37,657 nt of DNA from CAYOCE01 sp964402405 (GCA_964402405.1 CAYOCE010000008.1:1-37657); one strand, 5' to 3'. Counted from the stretch's first letter, positions 6,833 through 16,378 are shown. Notes: generated by a model from the letters alone, not told the origin. Made by a program: numbers and translations.

Positions 6833-9595
6833 CTACTCCATTCTAATTCTGACCCCATTATTTTGACCATCTACAGATTGGATTGTCCTCAAAATATCTT
6901 GAATAAAGTAAAAATATCTATAGCCTCTGGGAAAAACAACCTCTCGTACAGTTGCGCCCTCCCAAGCCAATACTCTGGCAAGGGTAACGGCATCAATTTG
7001 TCCCCTCATTGGGAGAATATCCAGATAGAGTGTATCCAAGGGAGTAGTTAATAGATCCTCTATTCCACTGGGTATATTATTGCTAAAGGGCGCCGCATAA
7101 ACCTGGGCCTGTGATCTTACTCTGAGAACCCTAACCTGACTCTCTCTCAATAATTGATCAAGGATCCTCATATCAGGATAGTCGGGCAAGTGAATAGACA
7201 AGGAAGATAAATTAGCTGGTAGCATAACAGGAGCAGTAAAAGGTTGATGATTCTGTGTAACAACATGTCTAATATCTAATTCAGTTAGTCTTGAAGTTTG
7301 AAGAGTTTGCAAAACATTTTCAGCCGCCAAGCCCCCTGTCCAACCAATAGTAAGTCTTCTTAATGCAGGCGCATTGACCATGAGATTTTGTAAATTTGCC
7401 TGGGTGAGCGCTATTGCTGCAGCAAAGGGCTGGTTTGCTGGCGTAGGTATAATCTCTAATCCTTCAATTGTGTCTAAACGATCATGCCTTCTAATAGCCT
7501 CGATGGAAAGGGCCCCCTCTGGCAAGACAAGAGAATGAAGGGGAGCGTCTGTATCCTTGAACCCGTTTAATATATCTACAATCTGATCTCCAGGAAGACT
7601 TGATAAATCTAGATGATCCAAGGCAGGTATTTTCATTACGCGGGGTTGAGGTTCTTGTTCTTGAGGAGCAGGGGCGGCGGCAGCTGCTGCAGCAGGCATA
7701 GGGAGAGCCACATCCTGCGTAAGTTTTAATCTAGACAAAGAAGAAGCTTCCCCCCTAGGCATTGCATTCCACAGATTTCTGGGCATTGTTAAGGAAANNN
7801 NNNNNNNNNNNNNNNNNNNNNNNNNNNNNNNNNNNNNNNNNNNNNNNNNNNNNNNNNNNNNNNNNNNNNNNNNNNNNNNNNNNNNNNNNNNNNNNNNTGT
7901 TGAAAAATCCCAATCTAAAACACTAAAAAATGCCTCTAATCGTTCAGAGTAGGGTAACCTATCATAGAGTGAAACTCTCATAAAATGACGTAATCCGGTG
8001 ATAACCGCATCATCTTGATCAGATGTCAGTCTATCAGGATTTATATTTTGATATATATCCAAGAACAAATGGTTAAATAAGCTACCAATATAATAACCAT
8101 CTGTCTCTCTGACCAAGGGAATTTGTAGAGCTTCTTCTAGTAGAGTTGCCCACTGATCACCCGTTAGGTTTAGCGGATCTTCATGATCGTAATATGGACC
8201 TGACATTATGGAAGTGACAATTCTGGAGCCTTTCTCTGAAAGAGGTATATTCTCCCGAAGTTCCTGAACAAGTGTAAGATAGTGATCAAAATCAGCCCGA
8301 GTGGGTCGGCCAAAGGATGTCTCAACCAACAACGCTAATAATTCGTATTTTTCAGAAGAAGGATCCATGGTTTGAATCTCTGTAAAGAGGGGGCCTTTAT
8401 CTTCCTCACTCATATTTAGTCTTGATTTTAATACTCTTGCCTCTAGAGTATCCATCCTTCTTAATCCACCCCGTAAGTAATCTGGATCAATATCAAAGAG
8501 TCCAGGTTGTTGAAGGGTGTATCTTGTTTGGTGCTTTGCCAGTTTTATAATAAAAGAATCTCCTAACCCCAAGTGCGCAAAAAGACTTTTCATAAAATTA
8601 TAAAGGGGTCTTATTGGATCTACTGGAACATGGGTCAACCTATGTACGCTGAAATCCAGAAAATCATCGGCAATTCTTTCCAGAGTAGCAGGAGACGTTG
8701 TATTTATCAGGGCATCCCTAAAAAGATCAAAATTAATACCATTAGGTTCTTGCTCATTCCATATGAGCATATGGAGATGTTGTGGCTTTAAACTGTTCAC
8801 GGCTAACCCTATCACGTGATACCCCGGTCTCTGGGCTATTCCATACTCACATAACTCTTCAAAGGAGCGGCGGAGGTCATCTGTTAATTGTGCCCTTTCT
8901 GCATCATTAAGATATCTGCTTTTTGTTTTTTTCATTAAGCCACGAACCTTTATGATGTCTTTATAAGGCGTAAAATAAGGAGAATCTGGCATGCGGTCTA
9001 TAACCCCTTGAATATAGGCATCTGGCTCTGGGATAGTATCCCATTTCATCCTACTAAGAGCTTCTAATAAAAATACTCCGTGTCCTAGATCTCCTCTATC
9101 TACAGCCTCCATCAAAAGACGGGTGCGTTTTGCTTTATCTGACGTTACTTGGCACCCCAAAAAGGTCATCATACGATTAGCAAATGGTCGGAAACTTTCA
9201 TTAAATTTATCAATATTACTTTGAAAGAAGTCAAAAAAATTGATTAAGTCCCGTTGAGCTTCTTCCTTTGCTTCTTTTTTTCCCATACACCTTGCAATGT
9301 ATAGCAAGGTTTTAAAAGGATCTTCCCAATTATCGGATCCCCGAACTTCTTCTATTAAGAAATTATGAAAAGACTCCTCTGTATGGGTAGGGTTGCTCCC
9401 ATCCAACAAATAAGAAAGTCGTCTTGCCTCAAACTCTTCAAAATCAAGATTCTCCGCAGTAGAAAGCATCCATACTTTCAAAGATTTCTCTTCGAAATCC
9501 TCAGGGGACATGGCCATAACTGGGGTCATGATGGACTGACTTAGAAAGATGATCAGAGTTGTGTAAGCAAAAAAGTTCTTTAGAGAGTTCTTCAT
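6833..9595 (-). CDS. Large secreted protein with leucine-rich C-terminal region, function unknown
   Basis: The apparent product is about 920 residues, but a 100-N gap (7798-7897) lies inside, so continuity of the frame and true length are not proven. A signal peptide (about 1-29, ending TPVMA) is followed by a helical N-terminal half (about 30-560) without recognised motifs. Beyond the gap is a poly-Ala/Pro linker (PMPAAAAAAAPAP). The C-terminus has irregular leucine-rich repeat-like strands (RLTELDIRHV, NLSSLSIHLP, QVRVLRVRSQ). Such architectures are frequent in host-interaction proteins, but no specific role can be assigned. It converges with the alternative oxidase gene and has its own predicted promoter. 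Codon use appears AT-richer than the housekeeping genes. Confidence 0.75.
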   Translation of the reverse strand: MKNSLKNFFAYTTLIIFLSQSIMTPVMAMSPEDFEEKSLKVWMLSTAENLDFEEFEARRLSYLLDGSNPTHTEESFHNFLIEEVRGSDNWEDPFKTLLYIARCMGKKEAKEEAQRDLINFFDFFQSNIDKFNESFRPFANRMMTFLGCQVTSDKAKRTRLLMEAVDRGDLGHGVFLLEALSRMKWDTIPEPDAYIQGVIDRMPDSPYFTPYKDIIKVRGLMKKTKSRYLNDAERAQLTDDLRRSFEELCEYGIAQRPGYHVIGLAVNSLKPQHLHMLIWNEQEPNGINFDLFRDALINTTSPATLERIADDFLDFSVHRLTHVPVDPIRPLYNFMKSLFAHLGLGDSFIIKLAKHQTRYTLQQPGLFDIDPDYLRGGLRRMDTLEARVLKSRLNMSEEDKGPLFTEIQTMDPSSEKYELLALLVETSFGRPTRADFDHYLTLVQELRENIPLSEKGSRIVTSIMSGPYYDHEDPLNLTGDQWATLLEEALQIPLVRETDGYYIGSLFNHLFLDIYQNINPDRLTSDQDDAVITGLRHFMRVSLYDRLPYSERLEAFFSVLDWDFSTXXXXXXXXXXXXXXXXXXXXXXXXXXXXXXXXXXSLTMPRNLWNAMPRGEASSLSRLKLTQDVALPMPAAAAAAAPAPQEQEPQPRVMKIPALDHLDLSSLPGDQIVDILNGFKDTDAPLHSLVLPEGALSIEAIRRHDRLDTIEGLEIIPTPANQPFAAAIALTQANLQNLMVNAPALRRLTIGWTGGLAAENVLQTLQTSRLTELDIRHVVTQNHQPFTAPVMLPANLSSLSIHLPDYPDMRILDQLLRESQVRVLRVRSQAQVYAAPFSNNIPSGIEDLLTTPLDTLYLDILPMRGQIDAVTLARVLAWEGATVREVVFPRGYRYFYFIQDILRTIQSVDGQNNGVRIRME
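7798..7897. other. Assembly gap (100 N) inside the large secreted-protein gene
   Basis: Exactly 100 unknown bases. Because the size is a placeholder, the two halves of the gene may be joined in a wrong frame or may lack a repetitive stretch. Confidence 0.99.
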
Positions 9596-9651
9596 GAGTT
9601 CATCCTATAAAAAAACACTATTAATCGGTAATCTAAATAATAAATTGCATA

Positions 9652-9680
9652 AATATAGTGCTAACCCACAAAATAATCAA
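9652..9680 (-). promoter_or_regulatory. Predicted promoter for the large secreted-protein gene
   Basis: Minus-strand TTGATT (9675-9680) and TATATT (9652-9657) with a 17-nt spacer lie about 57 nt upstream of the start codon, in the 117-bp space between this gene and brnQ. Confidence 0.5.
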
Positions 9681-9712
9681 GACATTTATTTGAGAAAAGA
9701 TGCGTGAATTTT

Positions 9713-10852
9713 TTAAAAAAACTTCCAAACCAACATGATGAGGGTCATCCCATAAAAGAAAACTTTCTTCAGAATATGGGGTTTTGGATACACAAGGGAC
9801 ATCAAGGTAAAGACAATAAGCCCTGGGTAAATGATCTCAAGAATGGGAATTAAAAAGGCTGTAATGCCTTTAAAATTCAGCAAAGAGAGTAGAAAAGAAA
9901 CGATTGTAGTGGCGGCCAATACATAAACAAATTTTTCTGGGTTTAATTTGAATATCCGATGTAAAAATTCGGCATACAAGTTGTTCAAGGCAGTTGCGGT
10001 GGCAAGGCAGGAAAAACCCATGGCAAGCGCAATGATCACCGTTGAATATTCCCCCAACAGATGCATGGAAAGGGTGGGGAGCATCTCGGTTGGTTGTACA
10101 CCTGTCAATGTGGTTTGATAGGTGGCGCCAAGATAAACAAGGCCTGCATACGCAAGGGCAATAACGGATGCCCCAATGAAGCTAGCCTTGGCAGAGATCC
10201 AAAAGATGGTTTTTTTAGCGGTACCCTTGGGGCATTGTTGTTCAATATGTCTAAAAATGAGGGAGGAGAAGAAAAAGCCTGCAATCAAGTCCATGGTTTG
10301 ATAGCCTTGGATTAGCCCTAGCTCTATAGAACTTTTTAAAGAATAGCCGGATGATTGTAATCCAGTTGCGCTAAAGACTCCGATTAAAATAATTAAGGCT
10401 AGAGTAAACAGCTTAATGGGGGTCATGAATTTACCAATGATGCCTAGCATGCGAGAGTCTTTTAATCCAACCAAAAAGCAAATAAGGCAAAATCCTAGTC
10501 CAAAGATCCACAGAGGAATACTTTGAGAAAGCACATGAACCCCGCCAAAGGCAACGGTAATGCAACGGGGAACTACCCCAAAAGATCCCAACAAAGACAG
10601 GAGTATTAAAGGAATAACAATATGGGCACCAGCGCCAAGTTCTTTGAAGAAGGCATCATAGGATCCGTGATATCGCTTAATGGCAAAAACCCCGGCAAAG
10701 GGAATTAGGACACCACTAATTAATAATCCCATAAAGCCAATCCCCCATTGGTCAAGGCAAGTTGCCCCTATCTGTATGGGAAACACAAGATTCCCTGAGC
10801 CAAAAAACATGGCGAAGATGGAAAATCCTAAAATAAAGATAGATGACCGCAT
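9713..10852 (-). CDS. brnQ: Branched-chain amino acid carrier BrnQ (LIVCS family)
   Basis: A 379-residue, strongly hydrophobic protein with about 11-12 predicted membrane helices. The N-terminal AMFFGSGNLVFPIQIG signature is the LIVCS hallmark. Members import leucine, isoleucine and valine by cation symport. For a host-associated bacterium this would mean uptake of branched-chain amino acids from the host, an inference from family and context. The length is slightly below the roughly 430 residues of enterobacterial BrnQ, mostly by shorter loops. The ATG has a TAGGAG-type ribosome site. It is a single gene with its own promoter, divergent from the acetyltransferase gene. Confidence 0.92.
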   Translation of the reverse strand: MRSSIFILGFSIFAMFFGSGNLVFPIQIGATCLDQWGIGFMGLLISGVLIPFAGVFAIKRYHGSYDAFFKELGAGAHIVIPLILLSLLGSFGVVPRCITVAFGGVHVLSQSIPLWIFGLGFCLICFLVGLKDSRMLGIIGKFMTPIKLFTLALIILIGVFSATGLQSSGYSLKSSIELGLIQGYQTMDLIAGFFFSSLIFRHIEQQCPKGTAKKTIFWISAKASFIGASVIALAYAGLVYLGATYQTTLTGVQPTEMLPTLSMHLLGEYSTVIIALAMGFSCLATATALNNLYAEFLHRIFKLNPEKFVYVLAATTIVSFLLSLLNFKGITAFLIPILEIIYPGLIVFTLMSLVYPKPHILKKVFFYGMTLIMLVWKFF

Positions 10853-10879
10853 CGAATTAAACTCCTAAAATAACCTTGC

Positions 10880-10909
10880 TATACAACTAACAATTTTAAG
10901 GAAAGTCAA
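10880..10909 (-). promoter_or_regulatory. Predicted promoter for brnQ
   Basis: Minus-strand TTGACT (10904-10909) and TGTATA (10880-10885), 18-nt spacer, about 27 nt upstream of the brnQ ATG. Confidence 0.5.
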
Positions 10910-11009
10910 TAAGATCGTTGATGAAATGGGTGGTATTTAAAAGGCAGAGGTGTTAAGAATTGATTCATTTATATGTTTGTGGAATTTTAAATGTATGGAG
11001 ATATGGGAG

Positions 11010-11495
11010 ATGATTAAATTATGGCAGGTGGTTATAATGCTGTGTGTTAGTAGTATAAAAATCTATGGGTATGAAATTAAAATTGTGGAACTAGAACAGG
11101 AAACAGAATTTTATGGAGTTATCTTAGATAAAATAACGACTGAGGCTGCTCAAAAAACAGGCCTCTCTAAAGTAAAGCCCTTTTATCTTGAAATTCGTGA
11201 TGATAATAACAAACTTATCGGAGGACTTGCAGGATATGAATTTTATGGATCTTTATTAATAGATATTCTGTGGGTTGACCCTGATCATAGAAAAAAAGGA
11301 CTTGGATCTAGGTTATTAAAAAAGGCTGAAGAATTGGCTATTAAAAGCCATCTAAAGTTTATAACTGTTGCAAGTATGGAATTTTGGGGATGTAAAAGTT
11401 TTTATGAAAAGAATGGATTTACCATTGAATATATACGAGAAGGATTTGCCGGGGACTTTAAGCAATACAATTTTATCAAGGAATTAAAGTATTAA
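11010..11495 (+). CDS. GNAT-family N-acetyltransferase, possibly exported
   Basis: The GNAT fold is visible in VDPDHRKKGLGSRLLKKAEELA (split as VDPDHRK and KGLGSRLLKK), with the acetyl-CoA pyrophosphate loop R-K-K-G-L-G, and in the C-terminal FYEKNGF motif. Members transfer an acetyl group from acetyl-CoA; the substrate is unknown. The start is uncertain. The frame opens at a GTG at 10950 and has ATGs at 10995, 11010 and 11037. I chose 11010, which follows GGAG at about 9 nt. From there the first 20 residues (MIKLWQVVIMLCVSSIKIYG) look like a signal peptide, which would be odd for an acetyl-CoA enzyme. The gene is clearly AT-richer than its neighbours, suggesting transfer. Its stop codon overlaps that of mlaF (convergent). 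Confidence 0.8.
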   Translation: MIKLWQVVIMLCVSSIKIYGYEIKIVELEQETEFYGVILDKITTEAAQKTGLSKVKPFYLEIRDDNNKLIGGLAGYEFYGSLLIDILWVDPDHRKKGLGSRLLKKAEELAIKSHLKFITVASMEFWGCKSFYEKNGFTIEYIREGFAGDFKQYNFIKELKY

Positions 11496-12265
11496 ACCTT
11501 CGCCTCAGTCTTGGGTTTGATGGGGCCTTCTTCCAAACCGCCCACGAATTGGCGGACGTAAGGATTATCGGTTTTATCCAGTTCTTTGACTTTTCCGGAC
11601 CAGATGATTTCGCCTTCGTGGATCATGGCGACCTTATCAGCAATGCGCCGAACGCTGGATAAGTCGTGGGTGATACTGATAGCCGTCGCCCCCAATTTTT
11701 TGACACATTTGGTGATCAAGCTATCGATCACATGGCACATGATGGGATCTAGGCCGGTGGTGGGCTCGTCAAAAAACATGATTTCTGGATTACAAGCAAT
11801 CGCCCGGGCCAGGCCCACGCGTTTCTGCATGCCCCCTGATAATTCAACAGGCGCAAGACTTCCAATGCTAGCATCCAGCCCCACATCCTCTAGCTTTTGA
11901 AGGGCAATTTTTTTGGCATCTTTTTTAGACATGCCCTGGCTATAGATTAATCCAAAGGCCACATTCTCCCAAACACTCAGACTATCAAAAAGGGCGCCCC
12001 CTTGAAAGAGCATGCCAAACTTCCGCATCATGTTTTCCCGCTCTCTGGCCCCCAGGTTTAGGATGTTGACCCCATCAATATCGATAACACCCTGATCAGG
12101 ATCAATTAATCCCAAAATGCATTTGATGGTGACAGATTTCCCGGTGCCGGATCCTCCAATGATGACAAGGGATTCCCCGGGATTTACGGAAAAACTAATG
12201 TCCTGTAAAACATGGTTTCTACCGAAGGTCTTTTTTAGGTGGCTCACTTGGATTTTGGGTGTCAT
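11492..12265 (-). CDS. mlaF: Phospholipid ABC transporter ATP-binding protein MlaF
   Basis: ATPase of the MlaFEDB-type complex that moves phospholipids between the membranes to keep the outer membrane asymmetric. Walker A GGSGTGKS (37-44), signature LSGGMQKR (142-149), Walker B IMFFDEPT (162-169) and the switch histidine in SITHD are all present. The length is normal (257 residues). It follows mlaE with a 10-bp gap on the same strand. The substrate-binding MlaD protein is not encoded directly downstream, where the convergent acetyltransferase gene lies instead. Confidence 0.94.
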   Translation of the reverse strand: MTPKIQVSHLKKTFGRNHVLQDISFSVNPGESLVIIGGSGTGKSVTIKCILGLIDPDQGVIDIDGVNILNLGARERENMMRKFGMLFQGGALFDSLSVWENVAFGLIYSQGMSKKDAKKIALQKLEDVGLDASIGSLAPVELSGGMQKRVGLARAIACNPEIMFFDEPTTGLDPIMCHVIDSLITKCVKKLGATAISITHDLSSVRRIADKVAMIHEGEIIWSGKVKELDKTDNPYVRQFVGGLEEGPIKPKTEAKV

Positions 12266-12275
12266 GGGTGTGCCC

Positions 12276-13049
12276 TCAATTGGAAAATAAAATGGCGGTT
12301 AAGATATAATTCAAAAATAGAATCATGATGGAGGACGATACAACCGCCTTGGTGGTGGCTTGGCCCACGCCCTGGGCGCCGCCCCCTGAATAATATCCGT
12401 GGTAGCATCCCATCAACGAAATCACGAATCCAAACACAGCGGCTTTGATTAATCCGGAGGTTACATCCTCGGACTTTAAATATTTAAAGGTTTGATCAAT
12501 ATAAAGGGCAGCGTTGAACCCCAGTTTGTGCACGGCCACCAAATATCCCCCAAATACGCCAATGGCATCGGCACATAAAACCAAGATGGGAAGAGTCGTA
12601 ACCCCAGCAATTAACCGGGGAGCGATTAGGTATTTGAAGGGATTTGTGGAAAGGGTAATCAGGGCGTCAATTTGCTCGGTCACGCGCATGGTTCCGATTT
12701 CCGCCGCCATGGAGGCCCCCATGCGTCCAGCGACCATAAGTCCCCCTAACACAGGACCTAATTCTCGGGTCATGGATAAAATGACAACGGTGGAGATGGA
12801 GCTTTCTGCTGAAAACCGCGAAAAGCCCGTATAACTTTGAAGGGCCAACACCATACCTGTGAAAATAGCGGTGAGCCCTACAACGGGGAGGGAAAAATAT
12901 CCCATATCCATCAGCTGCCGCCCAATTTGCCTAAAGAAGAAGGGCGGCCTAAAACAATAGCTAACGGATAGCAATGTGAAACGAGACCATTGACCAAATA
13001 GCTGGATTAATTTTAAAACCTTTGCACCGATAAATGCTAAAAAATTCAT
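12276..13049 (-). CDS. mlaE: Phospholipid ABC transporter permease MlaE
   Basis: Inner-membrane permease partner of MlaF, 257 residues from the ATG at 13049. That ATG overlaps the alr stop as ATGA, arguing for it over an in-frame ATG at 13085 that would overlap alr by 40 bp. Family hallmarks are the amphipathic N-terminal region, MGYFSLPVVGLTAIFTGMVL, the coupling segment ELGPVLGGLMVAGRMGASMA (about residues 96-115) and a GCYHGYYSGGGAQGVG motif before the last helix. About five to six hydrophobic segments are visible. Confidence 0.94.
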   Translation of the reverse strand: MNFLAFIGAKVLKLIQLFGQWSRFTLLSVSYCFRPPFFFRQIGRQLMDMGYFSLPVVGLTAIFTGMVLALQSYTGFSRFSAESSISTVVILSMTRELGPVLGGLMVAGRMGASMAAEIGTMRVTEQIDALITLSTNPFKYLIAPRLIAGVTTLPILVLCADAIGVFGGYLVAVHKLGFNAALYIDQTFKYLKSEDVTSGLIKAAVFGFVISLMGCYHGYYSGGGAQGVGQATTKAVVSSSIMILFLNYILTAILFSN

Positions 13050-14167
13050 TCTTGTTGTGTATCCTCTATATATATTCTTTGGCACCTGGGACCCAAACGG
13101 GTAAAGACCTCATGAACCAGAGTATTTGCCTTAACACATACCTCATACAATGACATGGTATCATAAATCAGGTCAACCCATGTATTTTTTTCTAAAAATT
13201 GTGGGGGGATATGGGTCACATCCATGGCACATAAATCCATGGAAATGCGTCCAATCAATTCTCCTTTGAAATGCCTTATTCTTCCCTGAAAGCCTTTATT
13301 GCTGAGGCTGCGGGGGAGGGCATCTGCATACCCTATAGCGAGAATCGCAATCCGCATGGCGCGCGCAGCTGTAAAGGATCCTCCATACCCCACTTGGTCC
13401 CCAGGATTCAGGGAACGTATTTGTAAAATCGGGGCTTGGATACAGACAGCCATTTCAAGTTCTTGAAAATTATTTTCTCCCTCAACCCCTCCATATAGAT
13501 TGATTCCTTGACGTACCATATTCATTTGAAAGTCTGGAGAGATATAAGTACCTTCGGATGCGGCAATGGAAAGACGAATGTGGGGGAGGTACCCTTGGGC
13601 CTTTTTGAGCAAGTCTAATTGCTGTTGATTTTTAGGATGATGGGCATCCGAGGAGCAGGCAAGATGACTCATTAGATATAAAAGATGAATACGAGAATAT
13701 TTTTCTGGATACTGAGAAATCTTTTCAATTTCCGAGAGGCCCAATCCTAACCGATTCATCCCCGTATCCATATTCAAAATGGCTGGGAGGATTTTACCTT
13801 GGTGCATCCCGTGATTTTGCCAAATATTAAAGTCATGTTCGGAATTTAAAACAGGAATTAAATCATGTTGGAGATATTCATGAATCCTAGATTCCAAAAC
13901 GCCAAAAAGAATATAGATCTGAGAGGAGGGACTAAGGTGCGTTCTAAGTTCTATGCCTTCATCCAAGGTCGCCACAAAAAAATCCTGGCATCCCACATTT
14001 TCCAAGGCCTTGCTAGTAGGAACCGCCCCTAGTCCATATCCATTTGCCTTCACCACGGCCGCACAAACCGTTTTGGGCATAAGGTTTCCTTTTACCTTTA
14101 GGTAATTGCGTTTAATGGCACTTAGATTAACTAAAGCCTGGGGGTGATCTACTGCAGGATAAAACAT
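13046..14167 (-). CDS. alr: Alanine racemase
   Basis: PLP-dependent enzyme that interconverts L- and D-alanine for peptidoglycan. The PLP lysine is K40 in VVKANGYG, and the second catalytic residue is Y261 in VGYGGSF. The DTGMNRLG motif and the C-terminal GRISMDLCAMDVT motif are present. At 373 residues the length is typical. It is first of a three-gene minus-strand unit alr-mlaE-mlaF, coupled by the 4-bp overlap with mlaE. Its presence suggests the cell still builds some peptidoglycan. Confidence 0.95.
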   Translation of the reverse strand: MFYPAVDHPQALVNLSAIKRNYLKVKGNLMPKTVCAAVVKANGYGLGAVPTSKALENVGCQDFFVATLDEGIELRTHLSPSSQIYILFGVLESRIHEYLQHDLIPVLNSEHDFNIWQNHGMHQGKILPAILNMDTGMNRLGLGLSEIEKISQYPEKYSRIHLLYLMSHLACSSDAHHPKNQQQLDLLKKAQGYLPHIRLSIAASEGTYISPDFQMNMVRQGINLYGGVEGENNFQELEMAVCIQAPILQIRSLNPGDQVGYGGSFTAARAMRIAILAIGYADALPRSLSNKGFQGRIRHFKGELIGRISMDLCAMDVTHIPPQFLEKNTWVDLIYDTMSLYEVCVKANTLVHEVFTRLGPRCQRIYIEDTQQE

Positions 14168-14279
14168 GGGTAAACCTTTGGTTCTAGAGTGGAACGTTAC
14201 ATGCCATCATTACAATGCTTGCTTAATATTGTCTACAGCATTGATGTGTAGATTATGATCCCTCATTCACCCTGTAGTA

Positions 14280-15196
14280 TTACAATGGATGAATATACCA
14301 ATTATACCCAACAAGATTAGTCCTACATGAATCAAGCCAATGAAGGTTAGTTTGATTACTGCTATTGTTAGTTAAGCTAACTACATTGGTGCACTGGGTG
14401 CCACTGGAATAAGAAGTCTCTTCATAAGAAAAATTAATATCCAATAGGGTATAAAAGCAAACATAGGCGCTCTCATACGTTCCATACGAAGTCGGACGTC
14501 CTACAATAGCCGCATGACACGTATTAACATTAGCAAAAATGGTGACACCTGCGTTTAAATTTGAATAACTAGCGATGCCAGGAATGGAACTAATATTAGA
14601 AGTTGCATAATCATTGATATCAGTATTTGCTGTAATTCCTGCAGATATACAAGAAGCATTTTGCAAACATGTTACAAATTCTCGGCCCGATTTATCACTT
14701 GTTGCCCCACTGCAAGCCGTATTGCAAGCAGTTAAAAGCGGATCGAGTGCAGATCCTGTATTTAAAGTTCTTGGGGCATTACAAGTGGCTGTTATAACAC
14801 CTGCCTGGTATTGGGCTTTGCATAATTTATCATTGTTGAAATACCCTGCCACCAATAAACCTATAGGCCTTGGCTGCTGATTTAGGGCAATTATAAACTG
14901 GGTACTGGTTGCCCCTCGTCGTACTGAAAAACTGCCTGCTTTATAAAATCCACTATTATTATTTTTTCCGCACACCCCTGAAATATAAACACCCGCGATA
15001 TTAGATGTGGCTGTGCATAAGAGTTTATTCCAATGCCTGTATGTGAATGACCATTCTTATCGTAATATTCTTGAGCAGCCAGTTGTAGGATTTTAAATTT
15101 TGAGTATATCTTCATAGCAACAGCTTTGTTAGGTAAGGCTTTTGCACATACGGCAAAATTTAGCAGCAAACTACATAAGAATAAGAGTTTTTTCAC
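14280..15196 (-). pseudogene. Cysteine-rich exported paralogue A, frameshifted
   Basis: Two overlapping minus-strand frames encode one protein: the N-terminal part (15196 to about 15020) and the rest (about 15020 to 14280). A single missing T near 15018-15024 explains the shift: restoring it gives NSLCTATSNIAGV, matching SLCTAHNIGGV in paralogue B. The restored product would be about 305 residues. It would carry a signal peptide, the pilin-like helix (KIYSKFKILQLAAQEYYDKNG), the SGVCGKNN segment, and one type-1 cysteine module (C-x3-C-x14-C-x5-C-x3-GI). By alignment with the paralogues the start is GTG at 15196, although the frame opens at a TTG at 15211. It could be a true pseudogene, a sequencing error in a T run, or slippage expression. 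Function unknown. Confidence 0.75.
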
Positions 15197-15347
15197 AGAC
15201 AAGGGGCCCAATAATTAATAGCTCATAAATATATAGTAACCTTGTTTATAAGGGATAGGCAATAACGGTAGGTTAAAATCTTTGTAAATCCCTTTTTATA
15301 TTCAGAAAGATTCTGTGAGAAAGAGTATATCTAAAACCCTTTATAGA

Positions 15348-16268
15348 TTAACAATCCAACCAGCTAGTATAACAACTTTGAGTGCTGCAACCACAACAGT
15401 GCGCAGGATCTTGGTTGCCATAGTTGGAATTTGGACATCCCCAATTACAAGGAAATATTGAGCCCCAGGCTGTGCGTGGACCCCCAGCACAAGTGCCAGC
15501 AATAGCATCAGCACAAGTTTGAAGCCAAGCATAAGTATCAAGCATCTGCATTCCCTCTAATGGAGAATAATATATTCCTGATGACACACAATTAGATCCA
15601 GCAAGGGCACTAATACATTGTGTGGCATTGCTTCCTGCAGCCAAAATTGAGAGTTGACATAATGTTAAAGCAGATGGAGCCAAAGCTGTAGAGCATGTTT
15701 GAAGCCAGCTACTCTTAGTTGATAGAGTTGCTATATTGCCTGTAGTGACACCCAAAATTTTGCACGCTTTTGATCCAAGGGCGCTTGTACATGTGCTACT
15801 GTCGCTACCAGCATTTTGGATGTTGGTGAGACATGCTCTTTCATTTGAAGTATTATCAGTTAGGGGAGTTTTACAAGTCAGTGTTAGGACACCTGCTTGA
15901 TATTCTGGGGTACATAAATGATTTTGAAGAAAAAACCTTTTAACCAAATTTCCTACGGCAGAGGGAACCCGGGCTGCTGTAATTACAGCCTGATTTATCA
16001 TTGGACCTTGTGTGACAGCATAAGTGACCGCTCTGGTTATCCCATCATTGTTTGCCCCACAAACGCCCCCGATATTATGAGCTGTACACAAAGATCCTAT
16101 TGAAATTCCAGCATGGGAGAATGTATTTTGGTCATAATACTTTTGAGAAGCCATCTGAATAGCTCGAACCTTTCTATATAAACTTCTAGCAGCAGAAGAA
16201 TTAGAAGCACTTGCTGAAGGCAAGAAAAAGCTCAGAAAAATGCTGAATAGAATCAATAGGGTTTTCAT
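15348..16268 (-). CDS. Cysteine-rich exported paralogue B
   Basis: Intact frame of 306 residues from the ATG at 16268, chosen because MKTLLILF aligns with the paralogues; an upstream in-frame ATG at 16304 adds 12 unaligned residues. A signal peptide ends near SASAS. Next comes the shared helix region (SLYRKVRAIQMASQKYYDQN), SLCTAHNIGGVCGANNDG, then YQAGVLTLTC. The second half has at least two type-2 modules (C-x13-C-x8-C-x3-G[IV]), at CLTNIQNAGSDSSTC and CQLSILAAGSNATQC, and ends in a very Cys-rich tail (HCCGCSTQSC). It should be exported to an oxidising compartment where disulfides form. No known family was recognised. Confidence 0.8.
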   Translation of the reverse strand: MKTLLILFSIFLSFFLPSASASNSSAARSLYRKVRAIQMASQKYYDQNTFSHAGISIGSLCTAHNIGGVCGANNDGITRAVTYAVTQGPMINQAVITAARVPSAVGNLVKRFFLQNHLCTPEYQAGVLTLTCKTPLTDNTSNERACLTNIQNAGSDSSTCTSALGSKACKILGVTTGNIATLSTKSSWLQTCSTALAPSALTLCQLSILAAGSNATQCISALAGSNCVSSGIYYSPLEGMQMLDTYAWLQTCADAIAGTCAGGPRTAWGSIFPCNWGCPNSNYGNQDPAHCCGCSTQSCYTSWLDC

Positions 16269-16378
16269 ACTAATAGGATAACTCCAGTTATGGGTTGTAA
16301 TCAACTAGTGCTTTCAAAATAATTTTTCAACCCTATACCGTATTCTTATGCCATTTCCCAGAAATAAGTTAATTGGAT

